Shown here: positions 10,411 to 20,336 of the stretch, piece by piece | How the letters are laid out: each line of letters begins with the position of its first letter | Numbering within the stretch: position 1 is the stretch's first letter | Source of the DNA: Xenorhabdus sp. BG5 | GTDB lineage: Bacteria; Pseudomonadota; Gammaproteobacteria; Enterobacterales; Enterobacteriaceae | Direction of reading: 5' to 3' | Length of the DNA stretch: 64,000 bases | Assembly: GCF_015163665.1 (NCBI RefSeq) | Contig: NZ_JADEUG010000004.1 | Coordinates: 62,001-126,000, forward strand | The notes under the pieces: generated by a model | What the model saw: the letters and a program-made list of their open reading frames with translations, nothing else | What the model was told of the DNA's origin: nothing | Databases searched by the model: none | Position numbers and translations under genes: made by a program

Positions 10411-10517
10411 TATACCAATCTAACTTCAAGATGCGTGTGATTTCTCCCCGCAAAGCGAGGAGAAATCAGGCTTCATACAGTGTTGTAAATGGCAACTTGA
10501 AGTTTAATGCGTATATA
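10411..10517 (+). repeat. long palindromic MITE-like repeat, copy B
   Basis: Starts TATACCAATCTAACTTCAAG and ends CTTGAAGTTTAATGCGTATATA, with an internal hairpin TTTCTCCCCGC-AAAGC-GAGGAGAAA. It is nearly identical to copy A in the opposite orientation, and lies only 11 bases after hsdR. It may also act as the operon's terminator structure. Confidence 0.9.
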
Positions 10518-10570
10518 ACCCGATATATGGATACCCACTTGAATTAAGTCGGTATCCATATATCGGGTTA
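10516..10570. repeat. perfect 20-bp inverted repeat next to copy B
   Basis: TAACCCGATATATGGATACC (10516-10535) and its exact reverse complement (10551-10570) enclose a 15-base loop. It abuts copy B with one or two shared bases. It has no U-tract on the plus strand. It could be a separate small mobile palindrome, an operator, or a transcript-end hairpin. Confidence 0.85.
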
Positions 10571-10653
10571 AATTAAGTTAATCTGTTTTTTCTTTTACGA
10601 TACACTAAACGCAAAAATTCAATGAAACATCTTGCATCAGGGAACGTAACACC

Positions 10654-11394
10654 TTGAATATCCTTATCTTATCCTTACTCTTTATTACTGCTGCATTATT
10701 GCATGGTATCAGCGGGATTGGTTTTCCAATAGCTAGTACGACAGCGTTAAGCCTATTTATGCCATTAAAAGAGGCGGTGGTATTAGCTTTATGGCCGACT
10801 TTATTGGTGAATATTTTAAGCGTTATTTCAGGTGGAAAGATAGGTGAAATATTCTATAAATATGGCTTACTGGCACTTTTCTCATTAACTGGTAGTGTTA
10901 TTGGCGCGAAACTTTTATTCTTAATTAATCCTGCCTACTTGCAATTATTGTTGAGTGGTGTCATTGCATTTTATATTGTCAGCAGCACTCGTAGCCGTCA
11001 TTTTCATTTACCGGAAAATCCAGTCATTTTGTCGCTGTTTGGTTTAGCCGCTGGGATTATTGGCGGAGCAACCAATGCGATGTCTCCTATCCTGATTATG
11101 TGCCTATTAGCAATGAGCAGCGATCGCCATGAAATTGCACGGGCAGCCAATTTGTGCTTTTTACTTGGTAAGATCAGTCAATTAGTGGTGTTACGCAAGG
11201 AAGCGTTCGAATTGTTTTCTTCGGCGTATTTATGGCCGATACTCATATTAACGGCCTTATCTCTGCTTTCTCTCTTTATTGGTACACGCCTAAGATCGCG
11301 TATCAGCCAACACCATTTTCGTTGGTTAATGCTGATATTACTTGGCGTGTTGGCGGTAATGTCAGCGATTCAGGCAATACGGGCTTTGGTGTGA
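10654..11394 (+). CDS. TSUP (TauE/SafE, DUF81) family membrane permease
   Basis: Integral membrane protein, 246 residues, almost wholly hydrophobic with about eight predicted helices, and the N-terminal GISGIGFPIAS signature of the TSUP family, whose members export sulfite, sulfoacetate or related organosulfur anions. The substrate here is unknown. The frame is open only from 10609 and has no ATG near the front. TTG 10654 with AGGGA 9 bases upstream gives a conventional N terminus (MNILILSLL). It stands alone between the defence island and hemL. Confidence 0.8.
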   Translation: MNILILSLLFITAALLHGISGIGFPIASTTALSLFMPLKEAVVLALWPTLLVNILSVISGGKIGEIFYKYGLLALFSLTGSVIGAKLLFLINPAYLQLLLSGVIAFYIVSSTRSRHFHLPENPVILSLFGLAAGIIGGATNAMSPILIMCLLAMSSDRHEIARAANLCFLLGKISQLVVLRKEAFELFSSAYLWPILILTALSLLSLFIGTRLRSRISQHHFRWLMLILLGVLAVMSAIQAIRALV

Positions 11395-11427
11395 AGACGC
11401 CACTGATAATAGAGAATAGTGACGTCT
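11395..11427. terminator. possible hairpin between convergent TSUP gene and hemL
   Basis: AGACGnnACT pairs with AGTnnCGTCT around a 13-base loop, with a 2x2 internal mismatch. It starts at the permease stop and lies before the hemL 3' end. The U-tract is weak. Confidence 0.35.
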
Positions 11428-11450
11428 GAGGTTTGGAAAAACAGACTATT

Positions 11451-12734
11451 TTATTGCAGTTTTGCAAAACAACGTGCTGCTGCATCAACAGTGCGTTGAA
11501 TATCTTCATCTGAATGAGCGATAGACATAAAGCCGGCTTCAAACGCTGAAGGAGCCAGATAGATACCTTCATCCAGCATCAAGTGGAAGAATTGCTTGAA
11601 ACGTTCCACATCGCACTTCATGACATCCTGATAACAGGTAACGCTTTCCGCATCGGTAAAGAAAATACCGAACATACCGTCAACGTGGTTAACAACCAGA
11701 GGGATGCCGGCTGCTGATGCTGCATGTTTTAAACCCGCCGCCAGTTTGTCGGTCAGTTCCCCTAAACGCTGATGAACACCAACCTGGGCCACTTCTTTCA
11801 GGCAAGCAAGACCGGCAGCCATTGCGATTGGATTACCAGAAAGGGTGCCCGCCTGATAAACAGGGCCAGTTGGTGCTAATTTTTCCATGATTTCCAGACG
11901 GCCACCAAAAGCACCCACAGGCATACCGCCACCGATGATTTTTCCAAGGGATGTCAAATCTGGCTTAACATCGTAATATTCTTGTGCGCCACCCAGTGCG
12001 ACACGAAAACCTGTCATCACTTCGTCAATAATGAGCAGGGCACCAAATTCATCACACAGCTTACGCAGACCTGGCAGGAATTCTGGTAGCGGTGGAATGC
12101 AGTTCATATTGCCCGCGACGGGTTCGACGATAATACAGGCGATTTCTGCTGGATATTTTTCGAAGGCTTCACGGACAGAATTTAGGTCATTGTAAACACA
12201 AGTCAGGGTGTGTTTAGCGAAATCAGCGGGCACACCGGGAGAGTTGGGTTGACCAATCGTCAGAGCACCTGAGCCGGCTTTTACCAGCAAGCAATCAGCA
12301 TGGCCGTGGTAGCAACCTTCGAATTTGATGATTTTGTCACGTTGGGTATAACCACGAGCCAGACGAATGGCACTCATAGTGGCTTCAGTCCCGGAGTTCA
12401 CCATACGCACCATATCCATAGAAGGCACCAGTTCAGTGACTCGTTTTGCCATTTCCACTTCGGCAGCGGTTGGAGCACCAAAACTCAAACCACGTTCTGC
12501 GGCCTCAATGACGGCATTGCGGATAGCCGGGTGGTTATGCCCGAGAACCATCGGCCCCCATGAGCCGACATAATCGATATAGGCATTACCATCAACATCA
12601 TAAAGGTAAGCCCCATTCGCACGTTGAATAAAGACGGGTGTCCCACCAACACCGTTAAAAGCACGTACAGGTGAATTGACCCCACCGGGGATCACCTGTT
12701 TTGCTTGAGAGTAAAGCGTTTCGGACTGGCTCAT
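11451..12734 (-). CDS. hemL: glutamate-1-semialdehyde 2,1-aminomutase
   Basis: PLP enzyme converting glutamate-1-semialdehyde to 5-aminolevulinate, the C5-route entry to heme and siroheme. The protein is 427 residues with the PLP lysine K265 in SLGKIIGGG, and DEVMTGFR ahead of it. The frame can be read 23 codons further upstream, but ATG complement(12732-12734) has AGGAGC just before it and gives the family's usual N terminus ([20 protein letters not shown]). E. coli HemL is 426 residues. It faces away from erpA, as in E. coli, where clcA lies between them; clcA is absent here. Confidence 0.96.
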   Translation of the reverse strand: MSQSETLYSQAKQVIPGGVNSPVRAFNGVGGTPVFIQRANGAYLYDVDGNAYIDYVGSWGPMVLGHNHPAIRNAVIEAAERGLSFGAPTAAEVEMAKRVTELVPSMDMVRMVNSGTEATMSAIRLARGYTQRDKIIKFEGCYHGHADCLLVKAGSGALTIGQPNSPGVPADFAKHTLTCVYNDLNSVREAFEKYPAEIACIIVEPVAGNMNCIPPLPEFLPGLRKLCDEFGALLIIDEVMTGFRVALGGAQEYYDVKPDLTSLGKIIGGGMPVGAFGGRLEIMEKLAPTGPVYQAGTLSGNPIAMAAGLACLKEVAQVGVHQRLGELTDKLAAGLKHAASAAGIPLVVNHVDGMFGIFFTDAESVTCYQDVMKCDVERFKQFFHLMLDEGIYLAPSAFEAGFMSIAHSDEDIQRTVDAAARCFAKLQ

Positions 12735-12955
12735 TAATAAAAGCTCCTGAAAGATAACGGAATATGAGAAAGTCATTTTAAAGTACCCCAATAGGGAAGC
12801 CAAATCATCATATGCCCTTCATCGTTCGGTTTATTGCATTCACATGGCAAAACTTGAACGAATCAGTCAGGTATTGGATAATCTCGACAACTGATCAGAA
12901 AGCATAAAATAACTTTCCGACAATTTTTACCGGAAAACCGGACTGGAGTAAAAAT

Positions 12956-13300
12956 ATGAGCGATGATGCTGCATTGCCTTTGCAGTTTACTGATGCCGCA
13001 GCCAATAAAGTCAAAGTACTGGTTGCTGATGAAGATAACCCGAACCTGCGCCTGCGGGTTTACATTACAGGTGGTGGTTGTAGCGGTTTCCAGTATGGGT
13101 TCACTTTCGATGACCAAATGAACGAAGGTGATATGACGATTCAGAAGCAAGGAGTTGAATTGGTTGTTGACCCAATGAGTCTGCAATATCTGATAGGCGC
13201 TTGTGTGGATTATACCGAAGGGTTGGAAGGTTCCCGTTTTATTGTTGCCAATCCGAATGCAAAAACCACGTGTGGTTGCGGCTCTTCTTTCAGTGTCTAA
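12956..13300 (+). CDS. erpA: iron-sulfur cluster insertion protein ErpA
   Basis: A-type carrier that delivers Fe-S clusters to apoproteins, including enzymes of isoprenoid synthesis. The 114 residues carry the three conserved cysteines C42 (GGGCSGF), C106 and C108 (TCGCGSSF). GGAG lies 8 bases before ATG 12956. It is full length and standard for the family, with hemL on one side and btuF further downstream as in E. coli. Confidence 0.96.
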   Translation: MSDDAALPLQFTDAAANKVKVLVADEDNPNLRLRVYITGGGCSGFQYGFTFDDQMNEGDMTIQKQGVELVVDPMSLQYLIGACVDYTEGLEGSRFIVANPNAKTTCGCGSSFSV

Positions 13301-13322
13301 TTGGAAAATTCACTATTGCAAT

Positions 13323-13350
13323 AAATGGCCTCTTATTTAGAAGGCCATTT
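13323..13350 (+). terminator. hairpin after erpA
   Basis: A 9-bp stem AAATGGCCT/AGGCCATTT with a 10-base loop, 22 bases after the erpA stop. Only a short T run ends the stem. Confidence 0.55.
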
Positions 13351-13374
13351 TGCAAAATACTTTCATTTTTCCGC

Positions 13375-13457
13375 TATATACCAATCCAACTTCAAGATGC
13401 GTGTTATATTTCCCCGCCTCGTCTTGCGGATTGTAACTTGAAGTTTATTGAGTATAT
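13375..13457 (+). repeat. palindromic MITE-like repeat, copy C
   Basis: TATATACCAATCCAACTTCAAG at the left and CTTGAAGTTTATTGAGTATAT at the right. The centre differs from copies A and B (TATATTTCCCCGCCTCGTCTTGCGG) and is shorter. It lies between erpA and the BenE-family gene. Confidence 0.85.
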
Positions 13458-13511
13458 GGGGTTATTTTTTAATTAATTATGGGAATAGTGAATATAACGT
13501 CCGGTTAGGTA

Positions 13512-14702
13512 ATGTCTATGTCTAAGTTATCATTTTTCAGGGATTTTTCACCAGCAACACTTGTCACAGGGTTTGTTGCGGTGTTAGTGGGTTATGCTAG
13601 TTCAGTGGCAATAATTCTCCAGGCGGTGACGGCAATCGGCGTCGAGCCATCACAAATAGGTGCCTGGCTCAGTATGCTCGGCGTGGGAATGGGGATCACG
13701 ACAATGGGGTTATCCCTCTATTATCGTACTCCCATTTTAACGGCCTGGTCGACACCGGGAATTGCATTACTGGCAACAAATTTGCCGGACACGTCTGTTA
13801 ACGAAGCCATCGGTATTTTTATCTTCGCTTCGGCATTAATGTTGATATGCGGTATTACCGGACTATTTGCCAAATTAATGACCTACATCCCGCATACCAT
13901 CGCGGCAGCAATGCTTGCCGGCATATTGCTTCGCTTCGGTTTAGAGGCGTTTGCAATGTTACAAGTCAACGTTTGGCTTTGTGGCGCTATGTTACTTGTT
14001 TACTTAATTGCCCGCCGCTATTTTCCGTTATATGCAATAATTTCGACACTGGCAGCTGGATTGATTATTTCTATTTTCAGCGGTGAGTTAACGTTGGCGG
14101 GTGAAAGCGTGATGTTTTCCATGCCTGAATTTGTTATGCCACAATTTAACGTAACTACGCTTATTGGCGTGGGTATTCCATTTTTTATCGTTACGATGGC
14201 TTCACAAAATGCACCCGGAATCGCTACCCTACAGGCGGCGGGATATCCTCCCCGTGCATCCAGGTTACTTAGCTGGACATCATTGGTGGCAATTATTCTG
14301 GCCCCTTTTGGGGGATTTAGTATTTGTATTGCTGCCATTACGGCTGCCATTTGTATGGGAAGCGATGTCCATCCCGATCCAAAGAAACGGTATGTTGCCG
14401 CGGTCAGTGCCGGTTTTTTCTATTTGTTGGCTGGCCTTTTTGGTGGGGCAATTTTTTATCTGTTTAGCGCGTTTCCAGCCCCATTAATAAAAATTCTGGC
14501 TGGATTGGCACTGCTTGGCACCTTTACAAATAGCCTGAATCAAGCGATCAAGGACGATTACACAAGAGATGCTGCCATTATCTGCTTCCTTGTCACTGCA
14601 TCAGGCGCCAATTTGCTGGGTATCAGTTCAGCATTTTGGGGATTAATTGGCGGCATCATTGCTCACAGCGTGCTAAAAAAACGCACCAAGATAAAAAAAT
14701 AG
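13512..14702 (+). CDS. BenE/YdcO-family transporter (benzoate/H+ symporter family)
   Basis: Membrane protein of 396 residues with about 11-12 hydrophobic segments and the BenE-type N-terminal segments (VLVGYASSVAIILQA, then WLSMLGVGMGITTMGLSLYYR and the STPGIALL loop). BenE proteins import benzoate by proton symport; E. coli YdcO is the nearest relative I recall and its substrate is unproven. ATG 13512 is preceded by TTAGGT; a second ATG two codons on is an alternative. In E. coli yadS occupies this slot between erpA and btuF. Its stop is only five bases from the convergent btuF end. Confidence 0.82.
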   Translation: MSMSKLSFFRDFSPATLVTGFVAVLVGYASSVAIILQAVTAIGVEPSQIGAWLSMLGVGMGITTMGLSLYYRTPILTAWSTPGIALLATNLPDTSVNEAIGIFIFASALMLICGITGLFAKLMTYIPHTIAAAMLAGILLRFGLEAFAMLQVNVWLCGAMLLVYLIARRYFPLYAIISTLAAGLIISIFSGELTLAGESVMFSMPEFVMPQFNVTTLIGVGIPFFIVTMASQNAPGIATLQAAGYPPRASRLLSWTSLVAIILAPFGGFSICIAAITAAICMGSDVHPDPKKRYVAAVSAGFFYLLAGLFGGAIFYLFSAFPAPLIKILAGLALLGTFTNSLNQAIKDDYTRDAAIICFLVTASGANLLGISSAFWGLIGGIIAHSVLKKRTKIKK

Positions 14703-14707
14703 GTGAT

Positions 14708-15544
14708 TCAATTGGGGCGATTTAACTGCTGACAAAGTTGTTCTGTTGCCCAAATAATCCTTGGTCCCGCACGGCTAAACCAGTCATCATTCAGGGCGAT
14801 AATAGTCACGTTCATGTGTGGTCGCCAAAAATTGGCCACCTGCTGTTTTTGCCCTTCCATTCCGCCGATGACAATGACTTCCGGTTTGCGGGTAAGCACT
14901 TGCTCACGGTTAACCTGTGGCCACGGAACGGGGCTATCAGCGAAAATATTTTTACCACCACATACGGAAACAATTTCGCTTTGGATAGTATGGCTGGAGG
15001 ACGTAAAAATCGGGTGCATACCAAACTGCAAGAACACGGGTTTAGGGTTCAGGCGGGTGTACTTTTGTGTTAATTGGCTGAACTGATCGCGAATATCGGT
15101 GGCTGATTTCTTAGCCATATCGGGATGTGGGCTATAAGCAGCCAGTCGTTCCAGCTCTGACGCAATATCTTCTACTTTTTTCACATCTGAATAAAAAATG
15201 GGGATACCTAAAGCAGCGAGTTGTTCCAGAGGACGTTGGGGATTACCGCCACGCCATGCCAGAATCAGGTCAGGTTTCAGGGCGATGATCCGTTCAACAT
15301 TGATGCCTTGCCAATCAGCAACTTGTTCTAATTTTTTAGCCGCTTCGGGATAATCGGAGTAAGCGCTAACTGCGACAAGCTGGTCGCCCAGTCCCGCAGC
15401 ATATGCCAGCTCTGTCGTTGATGGGGCAAGGCTAATCACACGGGATGCTGCCGCATAAAGTGGAGCACTGAAACCACACCAAAAGCTATACAAAAGGAAT
15501 AAGAATGCCAGCCAAAGGGATCGATGGGGAATCAATGAATTCAT
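14708..15544 (-). CDS. btuF: vitamin B12-binding periplasmic protein BtuF
   Basis: Periplasmic cobalamin-binding component of the BtuCDF importer, 278 residues. An N-terminal signal segment (about 1-31, hydrophobic [16 protein letters not shown], ending YAAA) precedes the class III binding-protein fold starting [19 protein letters not shown], a BtuF/FepB-type opening. It sits 27 bases downstream of mtnN on the same strand, the conserved mtnN-btuF arrangement. btuC and btuD are not nearby, as in E. coli. Confidence 0.92.
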   Translation of the reverse strand: MNSLIPHRSLWLAFLFLLYSFWCGFSAPLYAAASRVISLAPSTTELAYAAGLGDQLVAVSAYSDYPEAAKKLEQVADWQGINVERIIALKPDLILAWRGGNPQRPLEQLAALGIPIFYSDVKKVEDIASELERLAAYSPHPDMAKKSATDIRDQFSQLTQKYTRLNPKPVFLQFGMHPIFTSSSHTIQSEIVSVCGGKNIFADSPVPWPQVNREQVLTRKPEVIVIGGMEGQKQQVANFWRPHMNVTIIALNDDWFSRAGPRIIWATEQLCQQLNRPN

Positions 15545-15571
15545 TATTTATGCTCCACTGTAAATGACGAT

Positions 15572-16270
15572 TTACTGTTTGCTGAGTTCGGTCAGCATGG
15601 CATTGATCATCCGTGTTGATTCACGCGCCGCGACAACTAAAAACTCTTCAAAACTGATATGGGACTCTTGATCGGCAACGTCAGAAATAGCCCGAACGAC
15701 AACAAAAGGAATGTGATATTGATGGCAAACATGACCAATGGCCGCCGCTTCCATTTCAACCGCAGCCACTTTCGGGAAGGTGGCACGAATGCGTGCTAAT
15801 GGCTCTGAACCATTGATAAAGGCATCACCACTGCAAACCAGGCCGCGAACGGCGTTCAGGTTGAGGGACTGAATACATTTTTCTGCCAAGGCGATCAACT
15901 TATCGTCAGCGATAAATGCCGCCGGGCATTGCGCCATTTGTCCTGGTTCATAGCCGAAAGCGGTAAGATCGGCGTCATGATAGCGAACTTCTTCGGAAAC
16001 CACGATATCACCCACTTTCAGGTTAGAATCAAGGCCACCGGCGGAACCCGTGTTAATCACGATATCTGGCTGACAATGCTCAATCAACACGGTAGTTCCA
16101 AGTGCGGAGGAAACTTTACCAATACCAGACTTCAACAAGGCGATATCAACGCCGTTCAGTTTGCCGGTATAAATTTCGCATCCACCTCGTGACAATGTTT
16201 GCAGACCTTCAATCTGGTCACGCAATAAAGTCACTTCTTGTTCCATTGCCCCTATTACACCTATTTTCAT
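15572..16270 (-). CDS. mtnN: 5'-methylthioadenosine/S-adenosylhomocysteine nucleosidase
   Basis: Cleaves MTA and SAH to adenine plus methylthioribose or ribosylhomocysteine, recycling the by-products of SAM use and feeding AI-2 formation. It is 232 residues, exactly the E. coli length, starting [12 protein letters not shown] with catalytic E12 and later SGDAFI, VEMEAAA and AISDVAD motifs. Starts further upstream are possible but lack a conserved N terminus, so ATG complement(16268-16270) is chosen. It forms an operon with btuF and diverges from dgt. Confidence 0.96.
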   Translation of the reverse strand: MKIGVIGAMEQEVTLLRDQIEGLQTLSRGGCEIYTGKLNGVDIALLKSGIGKVSSALGTTVLIEHCQPDIVINTGSAGGLDSNLKVGDIVVSEEVRYHDADLTAFGYEPGQMAQCPAAFIADDKLIALAEKCIQSLNLNAVRGLVCSGDAFINGSEPLARIRATFPKVAAVEMEAAAIGHVCHQYHIPFVVVRAISDVADQESHISFEEFLVVAARESTRMINAMLTELSKQ

Positions 16271-16406
16271 TGTGTCATACTCGCTTGTTATTAATGGATT
16301 GATGCCTATATTCACAGGCCGATTTAACCGGCAAGTGTATCATTGAATAACTATTTACCGCAGATTCCAATTCTAAATAATCGTTACATTTGGCATGGGG
16401 GGATTA

Positions 16407-17942
16407 ATGTCTAAGATTGATTTCAAGCAGAAGTTGAATTATCAACGTAAGTTCAGTAAATCTTCCATTCATCCCGATGATGAAGAGCAAGTGATTCGCC
16501 AATTTGAAAGTGATCGTGGGCGGATCATCAACTCAGCCGCTATTCGGCGGTTGCAACAGAAAACACAGGTATTTCCACTGGAACGTAATGCGGCGGTACG
16601 CAGTCGGTTGACGCATTCGCTCGAAGTGCAGCAAATAGGGCGCTATATCTCAAAAACAATTATTGCTGAGCTGTCAAAGCAGGACTTATTGGAAAAATAT
16701 GGGCTGAGTGATCGCTTGCTTGCTTTTGAAAGTCTGGTTGAGATGGCTTGTCTGATGCACGATATTGGCAATCCCCCGTTTGGGCATTTTGGCGAGGCAG
16801 CCATTAAAGATTGGTTCTCCCGCCGATTAGATCCTGACTATTCGTCTTATTCGCCGAAAACGGAGAATCGGCAGGATGCCTGTAAGGTCACGGCATTGCG
16901 TCTGACAGGAGAAGAAAAAAAAGATCTATTCCGTCGGCAATTGCGCAGAGATTTATGCCAGTTTGAAGGTAATGCCCAGGCTATCCGTCTGGCACATAAT
17001 CTGTTGCGTTTAAATCTCACTTATGCCCAGATTGGCTGCATATTGAAATATACCTGTCCGGCCTATCGTCTGGAAGAGACGCCCGCTGAATTCAGTTACC
17101 TGATGAAGAAAATAGGTTACTACTGGTCAGAAGAGCGCTTTATCCGTGAATTGAGAAAAGAACTGCAAATGGGGGAGTTTTGTCGCTTTCCGCTGACATA
17201 CATTATGGAAGCCGCAGATGATATCTCATATTGCATCGCAGATTTGGATGATGCGGTTGAAAAAGGCATTTTTAACGTCGAACAATTGGTGGAATATCTG
17301 AAAAACGAGTGGGAAGAAAACGGCGGACACAGGAAAGGGGATTTGTTCGAATCTACGGTAAAACAAGCCTATCAGAAAACCACCAATAACGAAGCCCGTC
17401 GTAATATCCACGAACAATTTTTCATGTATTTACGGGTATTTATCACCGGAAAATTGGTGCCTTATACCGCCAAATTGTTTATTGAACATCTGCCTGAAAT
17501 CTATGCAGGTACATTTAATCACGCCCTGTTGGAAGGAAATGGGGAAGAACATCGTTTATTGAAGACGTTGAAAAATGTCACCCGCAAACGGGTTTTCAAT
17601 CATCCTGAAGTGGAAGAACTCGAATTGCAGGGATACCAAATTATTACCGGATTGCTGGATGTATATAGCCCTTTGCTGGCATTACCTCGTCAGGATTTTA
17701 TAGAACTGAACCAAAATAATTTCCACAAAAAATATTTTATTGAAACGCGCTTGCTGCACAAACTTTCGACCAAGCATCGTTTGGCTTATGGTGAAGCCGT
17801 GGAGGGAATGGTTGCCACTGATGAGGCTGAAAAAGATGTGATCGAGTTTTATTATCGGGCACGTCTTATTCAGGACTATATCAGCGGCATGACGGATAAT
17901 TACGCTTACGAAGAATATCGTAAGTTTATGGTCACAAAGTAA
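16407..17942 (+). CDS. dgt: deoxyguanosinetriphosphate triphosphohydrolase
   Basis: Hydrolyses dGTP to deoxyguanosine and triphosphate; HD-superfamily metalloenzyme. It is 511 residues with the HD motif at H118-D119 ([15 protein letters not shown]) and an N terminus [15 protein letters not shown] typical of Dgt. An in-frame ATG at 16395 precedes it, but GGGGGA lies correctly in front of ATG 16407. Its 3' end overlaps the convergent barA by 11 bases. In E. coli degP follows dgt; here barA does, so a rearrangement junction lies at this point. Confidence 0.95.
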   Translation: MSKIDFKQKLNYQRKFSKSSIHPDDEEQVIRQFESDRGRIINSAAIRRLQQKTQVFPLERNAAVRSRLTHSLEVQQIGRYISKTIIAELSKQDLLEKYGLSDRLLAFESLVEMACLMHDIGNPPFGHFGEAAIKDWFSRRLDPDYSSYSPKTENRQDACKVTALRLTGEEKKDLFRRQLRRDLCQFEGNAQAIRLAHNLLRLNLTYAQIGCILKYTCPAYRLEETPAEFSYLMKKIGYYWSEERFIRELRKELQMGEFCRFPLTYIMEAADDISYCIADLDDAVEKGIFNVEQLVEYLKNEWEENGGHRKGDLFESTVKQAYQKTTNNEARRNIHEQFFMYLRVFITGKLVPYTAKLFIEHLPEIYAGTFNHALLEGNGEEHRLLKTLKNVTRKRVFNHPEVEELELQGYQIITGLLDVYSPLLALPRQDFIELNQNNFHKKYFIETRLLHKLSTKHRLAYGEAVEGMVATDEAEKDVIEFYYRARLIQDYISGMTDNYAYEEYRKFMVTK

Positions 17943-20283
17943 CGGGTTCGAGTGGCATGGTCGCCTCAAGTATATCAGGAGCGGCTGCCATGACATGATT
18001 GATCTCGTCCATGAATTCCAGCAATTCTGGCTCCAGATCAGTGAGGGCAACCCCTTGTTGCAATTGTTTTTCAACCAATTCGCAAATTGCTTTCAGTTTA
18101 GGGACGCCGTTATAGCAGCAACTGCCGTGTAATTGGTGGACATGATGCTGAAAGTGTTTGCGAATGACTTTATCATCGGCGGTTAAAGCCTGTTCAATCA
18201 TTCCCTTCATGTCAGGCAATGATTTTACCAGCATTTCTAGCATCTCCCGCGCCAATGATTCTTTGCCGGCGGTCTTCTGCAACGCCATCCCCCAATCAAT
18301 GGCTTGTGGTTTTTTCTGCCGGCAGTATTGGTTCAGCAATGTTCTCAGGCACTTTTCATCCAGTGGCTTGGAAAGACAGTCAATAAACGGTGGATTCTTA
18401 GCCTCGTGGCAGGCAAAGGCCGTAACAGCCACAATCGGTGTCTCTTTATGTTGGGGGAATTGTTGGATTTGATCAGACGTTTGGATGCCATCCATTTCCG
18501 CCATTTGGATATCCATCAGAATCAGATCCAGCGCATGTTGTTTCGCTATTTCCAGCGCCTCTATACCATTACTGCACAGAAAGGTATTTTCAACCAGTTC
18601 ATGCAGCAGTGTGCCGATCAATTTCAGGTTAGCGGGATTATCGTCCACTGCCATAACGGTCATGGGTAAACGCGATGATGCCGAACCGGTTGGCAGATAT
18701 TCTGGCAGTGATCCGAATGGATATTCCTCTTTTTCCAGCCAGATATCAAAGTAAAATACCGTCCCTTTAGCGACTTCACTGGTAAAGTCAATGTCTCCTT
18801 TCATTTCACTCACCAGTCGTTTAGTGATACTTAATCCCAGTCCGGTTCCCCCGTAATGGCGGGTGATACTGGCATCTGCTTGATTGAAGGCCTGGAACAG
18901 AATCGGACGGTATTCGGGTTTGATACCAATACCAGTGTCAGCCACGGTAAAGTCGATCTGGACAAGGTGGTGGTGTTGCTGGCGTAATTTGATATCCAGC
19001 GTCACATGGCCTCTATCTGTGAATTTAATGGCATTACCAATCAAGTTAGTCAGTATTTGCTGTAAGCGAATAGGATCGCCAATCATCAAATTGGGTAACT
19101 TCTCATCAATATGGTGATGCAAGGGAAGATTTTTCGCGTTGGCGGCCGGCGTTAGCAGTTCAATAACTTCATTGACGGTGTCCCTTAGCAGAAAAGGCAC
19201 TTGATCCAATACCAGTTTATTGGATTCCAGCCGTGAGAAGTCCAGAATATCATTGATGATTTTCAGCAGGTTATTGGCCGATCTGTCAATGACATACAGA
19301 TACTCCATCTGCTGTGGCGTAATGGGGGTTTTTAACATCTGGCGGGTAAAACCAATGACCCCATTAAGCGGCGTGCGTAATTCGTGGGACATATTGGCCA
19401 GAAATTCAGTTTTGATTCTGACCGCCTCTTGGGCGCGTTTTTTAGCGATAGTCAGTTCAACATTCTGAATTTCTAACTGCTCCATCGTAATTTGCAGGTC
19501 AGAAGTGGCTTGATCGATATGAAGCTGCATCTCATCTTTGTATTTCGAGAGCGATTCTGCCACGGTGTTGATACCATTCTGGAGCGCGGATAATTCCCCT
19601 GGCATGGCACCTGTCACGCGGCTGTTCAGTTGCCCCTGACGGATACGATCAACGGCTTCAACCATGCAGTTCAGAGGCTGGGTGACTTTGCGTACCAGCA
19701 CATGGGCAAACAGGGCTGTTCCGCCAAGGCACAAAATCAGCAGAACGATGGAGGTGGCAATCTCCTTGTATTGCTGAAGCTGGGCAGCGCGTAAGTCCAA
19801 ATCAATTGCGATATAGCCAATCGGCGGCGTATCGCTGGTGGACGTGTTCCAGGGATTAGGCGATGAGTTTTCTGAGATAATTGGCATCTTCAGGATGATA
19901 CTGTTGCCGTATTCCGTTTTCGACAAGGTTGTAGGCATGGCTTCGTTGGCCGTGAGCCTCAAGCGATTGACATCATACTTGTCATTCGAAATATCGAATA
20001 ACTTGTTATGCTTATCAAAGATCGCAATTGCCCTGACAATCTCTGAGTTTCGGCGATGTAAGCTGTTTATTAATGAGTCAACTTGCTGGCAATTGTCCAG
20101 ATTAATGCCAACCTCGCTGGCGATGGATAAGGGTTCAATAATGCTGATCCCACTGCGGACTATCAGGCTCTTCAACTCGTAATAGCGGTATGAGATAAAT
20201 GATATACTCACAAGCGTTCCGACCAGTAAAACAGGAACCAATATCAGGCTCATCATACGGGTGCGTAGGCTATATTTGGTCAT
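17932..20283 (-). CDS. barA: hybrid sensor histidine kinase BarA (short form)
   Basis: Tripartite kinase that phosphorylates UvrY and so drives the Csr small RNAs; acts in the inner membrane. Order in 783 residues: TM1 (about 10-30), periplasmic part, TM2 (about 175-198), HAMP, coiled coil, HisKA with H300 in [11 protein letters not shown], HATPase (GTGLGLSI), receiver with D591 in LMDIQM, HPt with H719 in QLHGS. E. coli BarA is 918 residues with H302, D718, H861. The distance from kinase His to receiver Asp is about 125 residues shorter here, so the segment between ATPase and receiver is missing. All phosphorelay residues remain. It diverges from rlmD. Confidence 0.93.
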   Translation of the reverse strand: MTKYSLRTRMMSLILVPVLLVGTLVSISFISYRYYELKSLIVRSGISIIEPLSIASEVGINLDNCQQVDSLINSLHRRNSEIVRAIAIFDKHNKLFDISNDKYDVNRLRLTANEAMPTTLSKTEYGNSIILKMPIISENSSPNPWNTSTSDTPPIGYIAIDLDLRAAQLQQYKEIATSIVLLILCLGGTALFAHVLVRKVTQPLNCMVEAVDRIRQGQLNSRVTGAMPGELSALQNGINTVAESLSKYKDEMQLHIDQATSDLQITMEQLEIQNVELTIAKKRAQEAVRIKTEFLANMSHELRTPLNGVIGFTRQMLKTPITPQQMEYLYVIDRSANNLLKIINDILDFSRLESNKLVLDQVPFLLRDTVNEVIELLTPAANAKNLPLHHHIDEKLPNLMIGDPIRLQQILTNLIGNAIKFTDRGHVTLDIKLRQQHHHLVQIDFTVADTGIGIKPEYRPILFQAFNQADASITRHYGGTGLGLSITKRLVSEMKGDIDFTSEVAKGTVFYFDIWLEKEEYPFGSLPEYLPTGSASSRLPMTVMAVDDNPANLKLIGTLLHELVENTFLCSNGIEALEIAKQHALDLILMDIQMAEMDGIQTSDQIQQFPQHKETPIVAVTAFACHEAKNPPFIDCLSKPLDEKCLRTLLNQYCRQKKPQAIDWGMALQKTAGKESLAREMLEMLVKSLPDMKGMIEQALTADDKVIRKHFQHHVHQLHGSCCYNGVPKLKAICELVEKQLQQGVALTDLEPELLEFMDEINHVMAAAPDILEATMPLEPVTL

Positions 20284-20336
20284 AGGCGTCCATTGTGGGA
20301 AAATCAGAACTCAATTTTTCAAAGTCAGTCAGAATC

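Noticed and set aside
12735-12803. 23-residue extension of HemL
   Set aside because: AGGAGC and the conserved [10 protein letters not shown] start support ATG complement(12732-12734).
12845-12895. Small frame MAKLERISQVLDNLDN before erpA
   Set aside because: It is 16 codons with no ribosome site; a different frame across the same bases is equally open, so there is no basis to call it a gene.
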